Source: Neurospora crassa OR74A
Taxonomy: Eukaryota; Ascomycota; Sordariomycetes; Sordariales; Sordariaceae
Length of the DNA: 64,000 nucleotides
Assembly: GCF_000182925.2 (NCBI RefSeq)
Contig: NC_026504.1
Coordinates: forward strand, 2,294,001 to 2,358,000
Direction of reading: 5' to 3'
Shown here: positions 25,259 to 36,522 of the stretch, one piece after another
Layout: every line of letters starts with the position of its first letter
How positions within the stretch are numbered: position 1 is the first letter of the stretch
The notes under the pieces: generated by a model
What the model was told of the DNA's origin: nothing
Database searches by the model: none
Seen by the model: only the letters and a program-made list of their open reading frames with translations
Position numbers and translations under genes: made by a program

Positions 25259-26544
25259 ATGGCTGGAAAGAAGGGCCAGGACAATAGCAAGAAGGCGGCC
25301 GGCCAGGCGCGCAAGGCCGACGCTGCGGCCCAGAAGGCTGCTGCCGAAGACGCAAAGAAGGCCGCTGCCGAAGCCGCCGAGTGGGATAAGGGAGCCAAAA
25401 GCAACGCTAAGAAGTAAGTTCCAACATGAAGCCTGGTGTTCGGTTTCACGTTACTCTGCCGATTATGTTTACCGGTCCGTTCTTTGGCCCTTGTCGTCGG
25501 CCTTCCGACGCTACATGAGGAGAGGGGGCTGTATCCTCGCTCAACAGCAGGCTCCGTGCCCCCGTGCGACATCTCATGCCTCCGTATCTCGGCCCCTACA
25601 TTCCTTCAAAGTCTCGCCTCGTCCATCGAGGCACCCTTACCCTTGTTCGCCTTTCCTTACACAGACACTTTCCTCCGTCAGGAACGCGTTCCGACTCGCT
25701 ATCGGAAGATGTCCGCGGGACCTCTGTGCAACCTTGTGGAGGCGTCGCATTGCATGCCACCATGATATGATGCTGGTCAAATGTCTAGCTGGCTTCTGTT
25801 TGGCTCATTTATCCAGTGTGCACTATCACAGGCCCTTGCGCGACTGCAAAGTTGCCTTCGATGCGCTCTCCCTACAGTACGGGAAAGACATATACGCTGG
25901 TTGGGTGGGGAGAGTGGAGGAGTCCGATGGCGACGTGCAAAGCGCGCACATTTGCACAGATGGACCATGACATTCGCGATAAAGTTGACCCGAATATTGG
26001 TACTGACCACGAGCTATCTTACAGGGAGGCCGAAGCCGCGAAAAAGGCCGAGGCGGCGCGCAAGAAGGCAGAGAAAGAGGCACTTCTGAAGGAGGAAGAG
26101 AAGAATACCCCGGGGCGTACGCAACCCAAGAATGCAAAGACGGCGGTCAGGAAGACAAGGGGTCTTGACCTGTCACAGCTGGACGATGACGGCAGTGGCC
26201 CTCTTGCAGCTCTTAACGCCTCGGGTATTGACAACGCTCTGGATGCGTTGTCGTTAACCACATCTTCAGCCGTTGACAAGATTGACCGGCATCCCGAGAG
26301 ACGCTTCAAGGCAGCATATGCGGCGTTTGAGGAACGACGACTTGCAGAGATGGAGAAGGACGGCAGTGGCCAAGGTTTGCGCCTGAACCAGAAGAAGGAG
26401 AAGATCAAGAAGGAGTTCGAGAAGCACCCAGACAACCCCTTCAATCAGGTGACTGCGCGCTACGACGCCTCCAGGGAAGAGTTGGCCCAGCTCAAGGAGC
26501 AGGAACGTACCAAGATCGAGGCCCGACTTGGGTCTAGACGTTAA
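25259..26544 (+). CDS. CCDC124/Oxs1-family coiled-coil protein
   Basis: Exons 25259-25413 and 26025-26544 joined AA|G give 224 residues. The N-terminus (MAGKKGQDNSKKAAGQARKA) and the Lys/Ala/Glu helix that follows match the CCDC124/Lso2 type, where this helix sits in the ribosome in hibernation and recycling. The C-terminal domain has the diagnostic DRHPERRFKAAYAAFEE and KKEFEKHPDNPFNQ sequences of the CCDC124/Oxs1 domain (human has DRHPERR and SPDNPMNQ at the same places). Family knowledge: CCDC124 binds idle 80S ribosomes; fission yeast Oxs1 acts in diamide/oxidative stress. The intron (25414-26024, 611 bp, GTAAGT...ACAG) is unusually long for this genome. The start ATG follows a purine-rich AAGAAG context directly. 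Confidence 0.9.
25414..26024 (+). other. unusually long intron of the CCDC124-like gene
   Basis: The intron is 611 bp, about six to ten times most introns here. The reading frame of the second exon stays open upstream to 25816, so an extra exon or an alternative 5' start within the intron is possible. No RNA gene or element was recognised inside. Confidence 0.6.
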
Positions 26545-28728
26545 GCTACCGCGCAAGCTCTTGGGTGCGGACGCATCGTTTCCCCATCCGACATCTTCCG
26601 GCTCTCGTACGGTTTCTTCCAATGGCTATGGGTAGGAACTCGCGAAGCTGCGCCGGGTCTTCTCATCTGCTCACCTGTTCAGGCTAAATGGTTTTGCTTG
26701 CTGTATACGAAGGCACCGCACGGGCTCGAGCACGTCGTATTCACGACAGCATACAGACTGGTCGTTATAAGGGTAGTTGTACAGTATCCTCATGAGCAAG
26801 GGTGTGCAAGGCGGTAGGGGTATCTACAATGGACTCGGTGGTTCTTTGAAGCGAGGAAATTGCATAAGGATCTGATGGGGCTCTGGTAGAAAAGCTCCGT
26901 ACACGGACGGTGTGTATGATAGTATGGTGATGTTACATTGGCCGCCGTTTCAGGTTGTACTGGTAGATGGTACCTGGGAATTGGAAATGGCATTGTGTAC
27001 AAAAAAGGGACCTTTTACTTTAGCATGGTATGACGACAGTATTATGGAGCCGTGGGTTGTGTAAAGTGCGCTGTTGTAAGAGGCGGTCAAGGAGAGCGAA
27101 AGGGCCCAGATGGCCGGTGGATGGCAAGGCTAAAGGTTGCCTTCTTTCTGATGTGGTGGCCGACTTCGCTGCGTTTCCCTTTCGATGGGTTCCTGTATCG
27201 TACAAAGCCGTGACGGAACAACACCAAGACCAGAACAGAGAGGTGGGGTTTCAAGACAACGACCAAATAACAGGCCGGTCGGGTCCTAAGCCGGTGGCTG
27301 GCTGGTTGGCTCTGGTTGGATCCGGGGATCTCGCCGAGCTCAGTGTTTGGGTTTCAACACATGCTGTGGTCTTGGTCGCTGGCAGCTCAAGGTTAACCCA
27401 GTCGCCGGAGTGTACCATGATGGAAGTTTGTGATCCAATATCCTTCTAGCGTGCGGTGCCTGCGCAGCAAAGTGGAGGTGGTGAAGTGTCCCTTGTCCGG
27501 CCGTGGTCGGGTGGGTTGCGGTCTGCGAATGCGAAGTCCAGTGACCCAGTTCCATGCCCAGGAGCCCGGAGAAGGAGGAGCCTCGACCCACTTTGGCGAC
27601 ACGTGGAGCTAGGTAGGCGGAGATTCCGACCTGGCCCTCGGGCCACCCTCCTGGATGGAAGGCGGGCAAGAACGGGCCCGGGTACTCGGGGATCCACCTA
27701 CCTCAACGGAGGTCTTCCCTGACGACGACTCCTGAGGCTCCCCTCTTGTCCACTCGGATCGAAGAAGCCGTCCATCTAAGACTCCCGTCTAGCCTCGAAG
27801 CCATCTAGCGTCGACATTGGGCACTGTCTGTAAGGCACAGTGCTTCCGTGGACGGGAGTTCAGCGTTCTGTGATTGTTCCTCCAGGGTTTGGTAAAATCA
27901 TAAGGATGAATGCCAATGCCGTCATTATCATTCATGTCGCCGCCGTACCGGTGCCGGTCGACCTGTAGCATGGAGCATGGGTACTTAGGTACTACCTCTA
28001 TGTAGAGACGGGAAGCCCGAAAGCCCAGGCGCCTTGCTGCGTTTGTCGCGTTCGAAGTCCTTTGGTTCCGAATGTACTTGGCAAACCCAAAATTTCCCAT
28101 CTGTTCCTTGGTCTGTTCAGCTGCTCTCATCTTTCGTGGTCTAGCCTAGGATGGATTTCTTGACAGAGACACGGAAGAAATTCCGCTGCCTATGTCTGAG
28201 TGTTGTCGACTTGAACAGTGCCGGCGGGAGATCTCCACAGCTCGATGAAAGACACGGGCTGCAGCGCTAATGTATGGGAAGTACCCGGCAGTACAGTGTC
28301 ATATGCGGAATACATTTGCATTACATATCATCAATAACCCTAACCCTTCTCCTTGCTTTTCGTGCCTGAGCACCCGCTACACTACAGAGGTAGTGTCTCA
28401 TTCACCGTCAGGGGCAGACGATCTTTCCATGACCATAGCTCCAACCTCACCATCTCGATCGCCTCACAACCGCTCACCTTACCTCTACACCCACGCCACT
28501 TTATCAAAACTTTCTGGAAGGACTCTCCGTTTAATCGCCTTCTGGAATCTGCAGGGTTTTTCTTGTTTCACAAACTTAGACCTAGAATTCCTCACAAGTC
28601 CTTGTCAGCGAGAAACCCGCCCCCCCGCATGCTGTGTGTCCAAATACAGGACAAACATTCTCCGACAAAAAGAACCTCCATCCCGGTCAACATTCCCACC
28701 GGGTAACACGGTAATCCCCCCGAGGCCA
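26545..28728. other. intergenic region between CCDC124-like and AKTIP-like genes
   Basis: About 2.2 kb. A G/C-rich stretch at 27390-27720 has overlapping ORFs in four frames, a sign of absence of stops by composition and not of coding. An in-frame open stretch runs from 28270 into the AKTIP-like start and may be 5' leader. Nothing else is supported. Confidence 0.4.
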
Positions 28729-30158
28729 ATGACAACATCCATGCCATTCTCCCGGATGGGCAACCTGCCCGCTGTTAGACGGCAGCATCTCCTTGCCGAG
28801 TTGTAGGTACCATACAGAGCCCCAAGCACAGCACGCAAGCCACCAGGAAACTGGGCCTGTTCGTGGAGGATCATTTAAAAGGGCCAGCGGGCTAATGACC
28901 ACGGTTTCACACAGTGCCGGTCTTAAACAGGCATGTCCAAATGGCGTCTTCGTCAGTCTCACGCCCGGTGACCCGAATCTGTGGTCGGGCGTGATCTTCG
29001 TACGCAAAGGTAATTCCAGCGCAGTCACTATTGGCAAGCCCAAGTCAGGCAATCCAATGGAGATGGACAGAAGCCAAGCCGCCTTGTTGGTGATATGGAG
29101 GGAGAAAGTGAGTGTGTAGAAGTACTGACATCTCATGTCTCGGTTCTTTCCGTAGGTCCATACGCCAACGCCGTCCTCCGCTTCCAGGTCTCCTTCCCGG
29201 ACTCGTATCCGAACCTGCCGCCCCTGGTTACCTTCTCCACAGACATGTTCCACCCCCTTATCACGCCTCTTACCACGTACATGTACAGCACCGACGTCCA
29301 GCACAACGGTACCGTCAGTGCCACCGACGAGGAGCGCCTCCCGCCCGGAGGCTTCAGTCTACGTCATGGCTTCCCGCACTGGTTTGGTAGGGCCAGTCGG
29401 TCCCGTGGGGAGCGTGGTAGTGGCGATCAACGAGGAAGGCCGCCTGCGTCGCTACAGATGACGCCCCCACCGGACACTCGCAAGGTCCAGACCGGAAACA
29501 GATCCGAAGATGGGACCAAGAATGGCGGAGGGACGGAAGGGACGCCGGAGTCTACCACCGAAGCCAACGCAGATGCGGCTTCTGACTGCAGCAGGTCAGC
29601 CGCCAGGCGGGACGTTTCAACCTACGAGGTTCTCCGGTACATCCGCAGCACCTTTGATGATGCAAACGTTCTTGACTCAGTCCCACTTGAGGCGGCTGGC
29701 AATCCGGGCGCCTGGCATGCGTGGCGCACTCATCGGCGACAACAGGCTGCCAATGTGACTTCTTCCCCCGCTTCTGTAAAGTCTGATCTGGACTCGAATT
29801 CGATCAAAATAGATGAGACCATTACAAGTCCTTCACCAAGCGGAACTGCTGAGACAAGTTCAGCCACATCGACATCGGCCGCACCAAAGCGTCCTGACGA
29901 GTGGAACTGGGACGGTGTTTGGGAAGAGAGGGTCAAGAGAGGTATCGCGACTAGCTTGTCAGAGCCGGTCTTGTTTGGAAACGCCGGGGCGGCAGATGAA
30001 GTGGTTAGTCAGCGACGTTGTGTCAATCTCCCCAGCTTTGAAATCATGGGCTATTACTAACGAGGGTGTACCGACAGATCAATTTCATCAGCATGGAGGA
30101 AGCAGATGTCGAAGGAACAAAACAAAACCTCCTTAGAACCCTTGGTGCTATACCTTAG
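28729..30158 (+). CDS. AKTIP/FTS-like UBC-fold protein (ubiquitin E2 variant)
   Basis: Four exons: 28729-28802, 28915-29009, 29156-30003 and 30078-30158, 365 residues. The last intron (30004-30077) has GTTAGT, a perfect TACTAAC branch point and ACAG; without it the frame would stop at 30060. Residues about 18-115 form a UBC fold: LLAEFAGLKQ, the GVIFVRKGPY strand, FPDSYPNLPP and FHPLITP. The segment after FHPL, where active E2 enzymes have their Cys, has none, so it is a catalytically dead variant. The order of motifs follows human AKTIP (LLAEF, GVIFIRHG, IPDNYP, FHPL). Known role of AKTIP/FTS: the FTS-Hook-FHIP complex that joins early endosomes to dynein, shown also in Aspergillus. The C-terminal half is Ser/Thr-rich with a conserved-looking RPDEWNWDGVWEERV block. 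An in-frame open stretch back to 28270 means the start is not certain. Confidence 0.85.
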
Positions 30159-30479
30159 TGACTGCCACCGAAGGAGTTCCACAGCTCTAGTGCAAGTTGT
30201 GTGTACCTTGCCCCGCGAAGGGTAGCACTTTCCCTGGGAACCCGCAGGGACTAGAAACTGGTTTAGGACGGAAGCAACTGCGAAACAGGCGTTCCTCCCC
30301 TCTTCGCCTTCTTCGGGGAGATGGGACGTGACGATGAGAGCAGGTCAGAGGGCCTTGATCAAGACCGTCAAGCGCTGAAACTAAACCCAACTTGACCTAA
30401 TCCTAATATACCCGGACATCATCAGAGCGGACAGTTCGAGTGTTGTCCAAGCTCGACGTTTTGTGGAAGAACGACGTAC
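30159..30479. other. short intergenic gap
   Basis: 321 bp between two plus-strand genes. I see no clear element; AT-rich bits near 30400 precede the next ATG. Confidence 0.4.
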
Positions 30480-33400
30480 ATGACTAGCAGTAATCTTTGC
30501 AAATACACTTCGGATACATTTTCTCATTACCATACCAATTGCAAGCCGTACACAAGCCGTCCAGTCAGCAAGATCACCGTACCTGACCGTGGACATTGTT
30601 CTGAATCCGACCTCGGTACCGCTTTGCGTCCAAAGCTCTTGCTAACGTCCCTGTCAGCCACGGCTACCGTCGACATGACCGGATCCTTTCCGCGAAATCA
30701 CCGAAGTAACCATCGATATGTCCGTTCTGTTGAGGATGAGGTCATACCGAAGCCACTGCAGATCGTCAAGCGCTCCGTGAGCTCAAGCACAACAGATAAA
30801 AGTTACCAGCTGCCATCGGCCACACGATGTGACACACGATGTGACAGCGCTGGAAGCTTCAAGTCTGATGCAAGCATGGACAGCATGTCGGAGCCACCAG
30901 GGCGGAACACATCCCTCGCTGTACCAAAGACCAGAGAGAACAAGGCACTTGAGCACGCCTCTACTTCAATGGTCAACCTTCTGGAAGGGTATGAGCAATG
31001 TCAACCAGTGAATCCCGTCAATCCCTTCCAGTCGAACCGTAAGTAACTTGCTGCGGACCAAGGCCTCTTCATTGACTCGATATAAGCATACAGAATGTCT
31101 CGACGCTTATCTAAAATGGTGCCTCAATGGCCAGACTTGCTAACTGGTTTCAGAACACAATAGAGTTACTGATCTCGCATTCGAGTTCTACAGAACCGAC
31201 TCTTGTACAAGTCTGCGTAATCAGCGTCCTCGAATGAGCCCGTCGCCTTGCAAAACAACCAGAAGCCCAAACTTTCTGCTTCAAAGAGCCAGGCAGCTGA
31301 TCACAGACCACAAAGACTTGAAAAGCGAGCGCGAAAGGGGCGGCAACAGGAAAGACATAATCTTAGCTGCTTGTGCCAACACATCTAGGCCTCAAACTCC
31401 GACTCCATTATCTCGAATGGCTTACATTATGGGACGAGAGGAAAGTCAATCATCACCACGCCTTCAAAGTTCTCAGAGTGTATTCAACTTGAACGCGCAA
31501 AGCCTCGGTAATTCTATTGCAAGTTGTAGAGAAGAAAGTTCTCATTCGGTACTCGAAACTGGAGAAAAATCACAACGAGGTCACTCTAGCGCTTCGCACT
31601 CGGGCTCGCCTGGTCAGTCTGCGGAAAAGCCATTCATGCTCGTGCCCAAAGTGATAGTCACTCCGGAAATCAAAGCTCTGGAGAATGGAGTTACATCGCT
31701 ATAGGCGGCGGTGCAGCTTTCAACACAGCTTAGCCATTTCAGCGCACCAAATCATCAGTCTAGAATTTCCCCTCAAGCGCGAGATGATTACAATGACAGC
31801 CTAGTCTTACCAGGTATGATCGACAGGTCCATTACATGCCAGGCAATGTCTCGGAGGAATTCGTCCGTGAATTTGAAACGTACTGACCATAGTATCCTTC
31901 TACGTACAGATGCGTTAGAATACGGTTGTCTCTACAATTTGTCGATTGGAATACTTCCCACAGACAACAGCGAGGTCATTGAAGTCATAGACGACAAGGC
32001 ATGCGCAAGGTATACGCCCTTCCAGACTCACTCCTAACATTGATCCAATTTGAATCCCATTAAAAGTCTATTTTGTGTGGATCTAACCTTCAACATAAGG
32101 ACCACCCTCTATCTTGGCTCGAGGCTACTCCTACTGGTGCATGTTCGTCTACTTCCTACTGCCCTTCGATGCAGTAGCAGAAGTAAGCGCCACAGGAGAC
32201 AGAGTTCTGATGATCTCATTGAAGATCTTGAATATCATCTGGGCGGTACTAAGCTCGATTTCCTACAGGTCCGTATTAGGTACCAGCACTCTGGCTTTTC
32301 GCAGACAACAGGGCTGTTGCGCAACAATACGATGGATGGCATCGTGAGCCAGGAGACCATGGTAGAGACTACGGCGGTTGCTGCCATCGAAAGAAAAGGT
32401 TCATCATCGCTCTGGTCGCCGCGCGACGTGCTACAGCCCAATCCATTATCTGAAATTATCGCAAATCATTGGGGCGCGGATACGAAAGGTGATGTAATAC
32501 ACCGCATACTCACTTCCCGCTCCTCACCGCCACAGAGAAGGGCAAGGAATTTCCAGCAAACGTCTCTGCTTGTCCATTCGTATGACGCTAGCGGCACAAG
32601 TAGTGCATTTTCCATCTCTTCTGGTCAAGATACAAATCCGATCCCAAGAGCTCACATACGTTCTGATATACCGAAACAAGGCCAGAGTGCACTCGCCGTT
32701 CGTTCAGCAAAGATGCCAGCAGCAAGGTTGACTAATGTGAAGGCAAAGGAGTTAAAGAGCGACAATGTTGTCAGACCTTTCGCTCCGCCTACACGTGCAG
32801 CGCCTCTCATCCCAATAAGGCAGACGAGCCTCAATACCAGGACGCATGCTCCCAGTTTTTCGGAGGCCGAAGGAGGCCGTGGCAGCCAACAACAGGGCAC
32901 GTTACAGTCTTACACGAAAGACTTCTGGTTTTTTCCAGGCGACGAGTCAGATTCGTCGGGAAATGATTCTGTACCAAAAGCTGCTGCCGAAGCAGCCGGC
33001 TATTCTGGTCGGGAAGCCAACATGCATGCGCACGGATCAGTGATTCGCGAAATCCGGACAGTCGATGAGGCTGTTGTAGGACGACTTTCCAGAATTGCAT
33101 CGATCTCTTTTGCTGAAGCCTATAAGGGTGGGGATTACCAATCGCAGCATCTTGAACATGATGAGCACGGAATGTTGAGTGATGCGAAAGAGAGAGTGAC
33201 ACCAGTATCAGCACGCTCCTCATACTTTGATCAAACAAACTTGGACTCTTTCCAGTTCACGCGCACGCCAGGAACCGGCGGAAGTACGGATAGTATAATA
33301 AAGAAGAATGAGGGCAGCTGTATCAAGGCCAGCGGCAGTAGTGACGATAACGGACGCCTGGAGACGAACGAATCGGTTTACCAAGGTACTGACAGTCTCC

Positions 33401-34140
33401 GGACTCGCGTAAGGCCGTCACGACATTCATACTCTTCATCTCTTGGATCATCATCGGTAGTTGCAACAGCAGCAACTTCTCGACAGTACAGGCGGAGAGT
33501 GAGTGCAAAACAGCCATCGCCCCCTCCTCCACGGCTCTCGATTTCTGGCGCTTCTTCCTCTCCAGAAGGGATGTCTAGAACAACAAGCCTAAGCCGAACT
33601 TCATCTATGACCACACGCATAGCAAGCCCTGCTGACTTTGACGCCATGGAGTTTGGTCTTCTTGACACTGGACGGAGCAGAGCCGGACAAGGAATGAGCG
33701 CAACAACAAGATGCGGGTGGGGAGGAGGATATGATGGTGGCCATAGCGACCAAGATCCTCGAGACACGGAGTCCTATAGTATGGATGTTGGCTTCACGAT
33801 ACAGACATTACCGTCGCGGAATAACCGACAGAGTCGAGTAGAAAATGGTTCTGGAGGGTTTCTCGGCATTGACCGTGTTCGTCAAGTTGCCGGCAGTGTG
33901 AATGGACCGAACAAGCTTCGGGGTAGAGTAGCAGCAGTAACAGCTAGATACGAAAATGGAGGAGGTGCAGGAGGAAGCCTGGATGACAGGGCAGGTAGCA
34001 GTACCGGTAGTTGGAAGCAGAGAGGGGATCAAGAGAAGGGGATGAAAGGAACGGAAAGGGGAGAAAGAGCGCGTGAGAACAAGGACAAGGAAAAGGAAAA
34101 GCAATCGGGGCGTTGGGCATGGCCGATATGGTGGTTATGA
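30480..34140 (+). CDS. large Ser-rich hypothetical protein, gene model broken by an in-frame TAG
   Basis: Not recognised. A consistent model has exons 30480-31038, 31154-32009 and 32067-34140, all in phase (total 3489 nt). Intron 1 (31039-31153) has GTAAGT, a GCTAAC branch and TTTCAG; intron 2 (32010-32066) has GTATAC, a CTAAC branch and AAAAG. The product is low-complexity: Ser, Arg, Gln and Thr rich, with SPPPP-type runs, repeated RTSS/SRT patches and a highly charged Lys/Glu/Arg end followed by WAWPIWWL. Exon 2 contains a TAG at 31702-31704, after which the same frame stays open. Either it is an unrecognised intron (a GTGATA donor at 31651 with GCAG ending 31716 would keep phase, but the branch site is poor), the gene really ends there, or it is a mutated allele. 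A later Met at 30675 is an alternative start. No domain supports a function. Confidence 0.5.
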
Positions 34141-34258
34141 TGAAAAGACAGGTGGGTTTACGTTGAAGGGAAGCATCCATACGTACATGGTAAAAAGTGA
34201 ATTCATTCCAACTGTCTATAAATAAAACCATGCCCTCTTATGGATCCGACGGCCATAG

Positions 34259-35797
34259 CTATTTTGCCATCGGTTGTATTGTTCTCACTGAGGGTGCATG
34301 TTCAGGACTCGCTGTTGATGACTGCTGCTCCATATCCGGGCTCTGCGGTGCTTGAGCGGACTCTCGTGTATCAGGTTCTAGCCCGGCGGTTCTAGTGCCC
34401 GTGCCCTTTTTCCACAACGGCCTCCCGTCATCATCAAACTCTGCCCACTGGAAGAATGAGCAGGCCTCTTTGCCCGGCTGATTCCCGGCGTGACACATCC
34501 AGAAATACCTGCCCCAATTCTCCCTCTTCTTCTGCACCACCCGCAGAATCGTAGGGATTCCGCAAGCGCACCGCGGTGTGTACCGCGGGTGAAACTCGGG
34601 CCGATAATCACGGTACGTGACGTTGATGCGTCGCTTGCCCGCAATCGGGTGTGGATCGATGGCCTGCGCTGGCGTCACGCAGTGCTTCCACTCCTCTTGC
34701 ATGTCGGCGTGCATGACGAGGAGGGAGTTGTGCGGGAGGTGGATGGAGATTTGACCTTCATTCAGGGAGTCGAGGTTGGCGTTGGACGTGGTACTGGAGG
34801 AGTTACCGTCTTGGTCCTTATCCTTGGGCAAGATCCTCCGCACCCGAAACTCCCTTGCCACGCCAAGCGAAAGAGACCCGATGACGGCTCGCGGACCAAG
34901 ATAAGTCAACTGGTCGCTGTGCCAGCCGACATTCTGTTCCGGGCCATCGTACAAATTCACAAACGCCGCATTGGGCGACCAACGGTCGGGGGACTGGTAC
35001 TTGAGTTTTTTACCGCCGTACAGGTGATGAGTCCGGATGCGCTTCTGGATCTCGGTATTAACGGCGTCCTGCACCAACGGCCGCACTGTTTCCAGCTGAG
35101 GTGTCAGGCGGCGGATATCGGAGAGGCGCGCGCCGTTGTAGAAGTAGGCCGATTTTTGCTCGGCCAGCTCGTAATCGCTCCCGACAAAGAAGCAGGATGT
35201 GTGGGGGCTAGAGACTACGTTATCGAAGAGCTTGAACGTGGCTTTGCCGAAGGTCTTGGCTTCTTCCAAGAGTTCTACCAAGAGGCTGTTGGCGACCGAA
35301 GGGGGGAGGAAGTTGTGGATGACGGTGCAAGGGGTGTGGGTGCTGATGTCGGAGGGGTCGTAGAGATGGAGTGTTGCGCCTTTCCGGGAAAGGAGCTTGG
35401 GTTTCTTGGGGATAATACTAGCACCGCCATGGTCGCCATCGCCGGTGGTAGATGGAACGGCGAAAGAGCGTAAAGAAGCCTGTGAAATAATACCTGACGA
35501 CTTCTTCTTGGCTATCTGCCCTGCGCCCTGGGCACTTTTCAAAGCCTCCGTGGTGGCTTCCACGGATCCATCGTGGGTGATTAGAAGATCCAGTAACGCA
35601 TCATGACCGAAGTCTGGATGCAATGAAGCAAGTATGGCCAGTTTGATATCGGTTGATTCTCCATCGCCATCCGGAGTGTTGTCAATGGGATTATTGAAGG
35701 CGGTGATAGTCTGCTTTATTTGCGTGGTGTCCACGTTTTCCTCCAGCGTCAACTCGGCTTTCCTCTTCCCCCTCGTTATGAACCTGTCCATTGCCAC
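34259..35797 (-). CDS. AlkB-family 2OG-Fe(II) dioxygenase with CUE and GRF zinc-finger domains (ALKBH2-like)
   Basis: Single exon, 512 residues, minus strand. The N-terminus MAMDRFITRGKRK resembles ALKBH2 MDRFLVKG, which carries a PCNA-binding APIM. A CUE-like ubiquitin-binding helix set lies at about 50-90 (LASLHPDFGHDALLDLL). The dioxygenase core has N281-L-Y283, the iron ligands H293-S-D295 and H372, and the 2-oxoglutarate motif R390-x-N392-x-T394-x-R396. A GRF zinc finger follows with C410, C412, C435 and C446 and the typical NWGRYFWMC. Family role: oxidative removal of 1-methyladenine and 3-methylcytosine from DNA; the GRF finger is known in APE2, TOP3A and NEIL3 to bind single-stranded DNA. 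Acting in the nucleus at ubiquitin- or PCNA-marked sites is inference. Met3 is an equally good start, and gives exact alignment with the ALKBH2 N-terminus. Confidence 0.92.
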   Translation of the reverse strand: MAMDRFITRGKRKAELTLEENVDTTQIKQTITAFNNPIDNTPDGDGESTDIKLAILASLHPDFGHDALLDLLITHDGSVEATTEALKSAQGAGQIAKKKSSGIISQASLRSFAVPSTTGDGDHGGASIIPKKPKLLSRKGATLHLYDPSDISTHTPCTVIHNFLPPSVANSLLVELLEEAKTFGKATFKLFDNVVSSPHTSCFFVGSDYELAEQKSAYFYNGARLSDIRRLTPQLETVRPLVQDAVNTEIQKRIRTHHLYGGKKLKYQSPDRWSPNAAFVNLYDGPEQNVGWHSDQLTYLGPRAVIGSLSLGVAREFRVRRILPKDKDQDGNSSSTTSNANLDSLNEGQISIHLPHNSLLVMHADMQEEWKHCVTPAQAIDPHPIAGKRRINVTYRDYRPEFHPRYTPRCACGIPTILRVVQKKRENWGRYFWMCHAGNQPGKEACSFFQWAEFDDDGRPLWKKGTGTRTAGLEPDTRESAQAPQSPDMEQQSSTASPEHAPSVRTIQPMAK

Positions 35798-36522
35798 GGC
35801 TTAGAGGAAGGAGTACAAAATCTCGACATGTTGGAGTGTCTGTTACCATGGCCGGGTTCACGCTGGTTAGATGCGCGTGGGATGAAAGATGAACATGGAT
35901 TTGTATTTTCAGACGCGTCCTTGTTACGAAGAGGAAGGAGGGGGACGTGATTGAAAGTGGCCAAACACGCGCTGTCACGGGGACACGTCGGTACTTATTT
36001 CTAGTGTGCACTATATTTTACGTATCCTGGGGCGACGTCATGGGTAGGCGCTATCCCTTAGAGAGTTAGCGAGCACATCCATCCATGCTGTGGGGCTCAC
36101 GCCGTTACGGCCCGGGGCTTCCACGCCCGCGGCAGGGGCAACGTGCCGACCAGATATGGATTGGATGCCAGGCGGGCTTCCGGGGTACCCCACTAATATC
36201 CAGATGTAAGCTGACAAGCCGAGGCTTTCCCCACGGCGTTGTCGCTGTTTGGCGTTCTTCAATTAGTTTCCAACCAGCTTTCCATCCCGTCACAGTAAGT
36301 TCTGCCAACACCTACACCCGACGCCCGTTTCAAACCCTACCGATACGTCCAAGCCGTCGCCGTCATTTCCAGGTGCAACGCCTCATCTCGCGACCGTCGC
36401 TGGCAGATTCATTAGGCTGTCAACCACTCACGTCGGCTAAGAGGTCGTGCGCCCATTGCAACGCCAACCTTTTTACAGAGACCTCCTGATGGGCAGCACA
36501 TGACAAGCCCACGTTTCTCGAC
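35798..36522. other. divergent promoter region between the AlkB-like gene and pex7
   Basis: 725 bp shared 5' region of two divergently transcribed genes. A TAGTGTGCACTATATTT palindrome lies at 36002-36018. No separate gene is supported; plus-strand ORF 36085-36489 is likely leader sequence of pex7. Confidence 0.45.

Noticed and set aside
27340-27720. Overlapping ORFs in four frames
   Set aside because: Produced by a local G/C-rich composition with few stops; no frame looks like a protein.
34490-35473. 327-codon ORF antisense to the AlkB-like gene
   Set aside because: Mirror of the coding strand; all domain evidence is on the minus strand.
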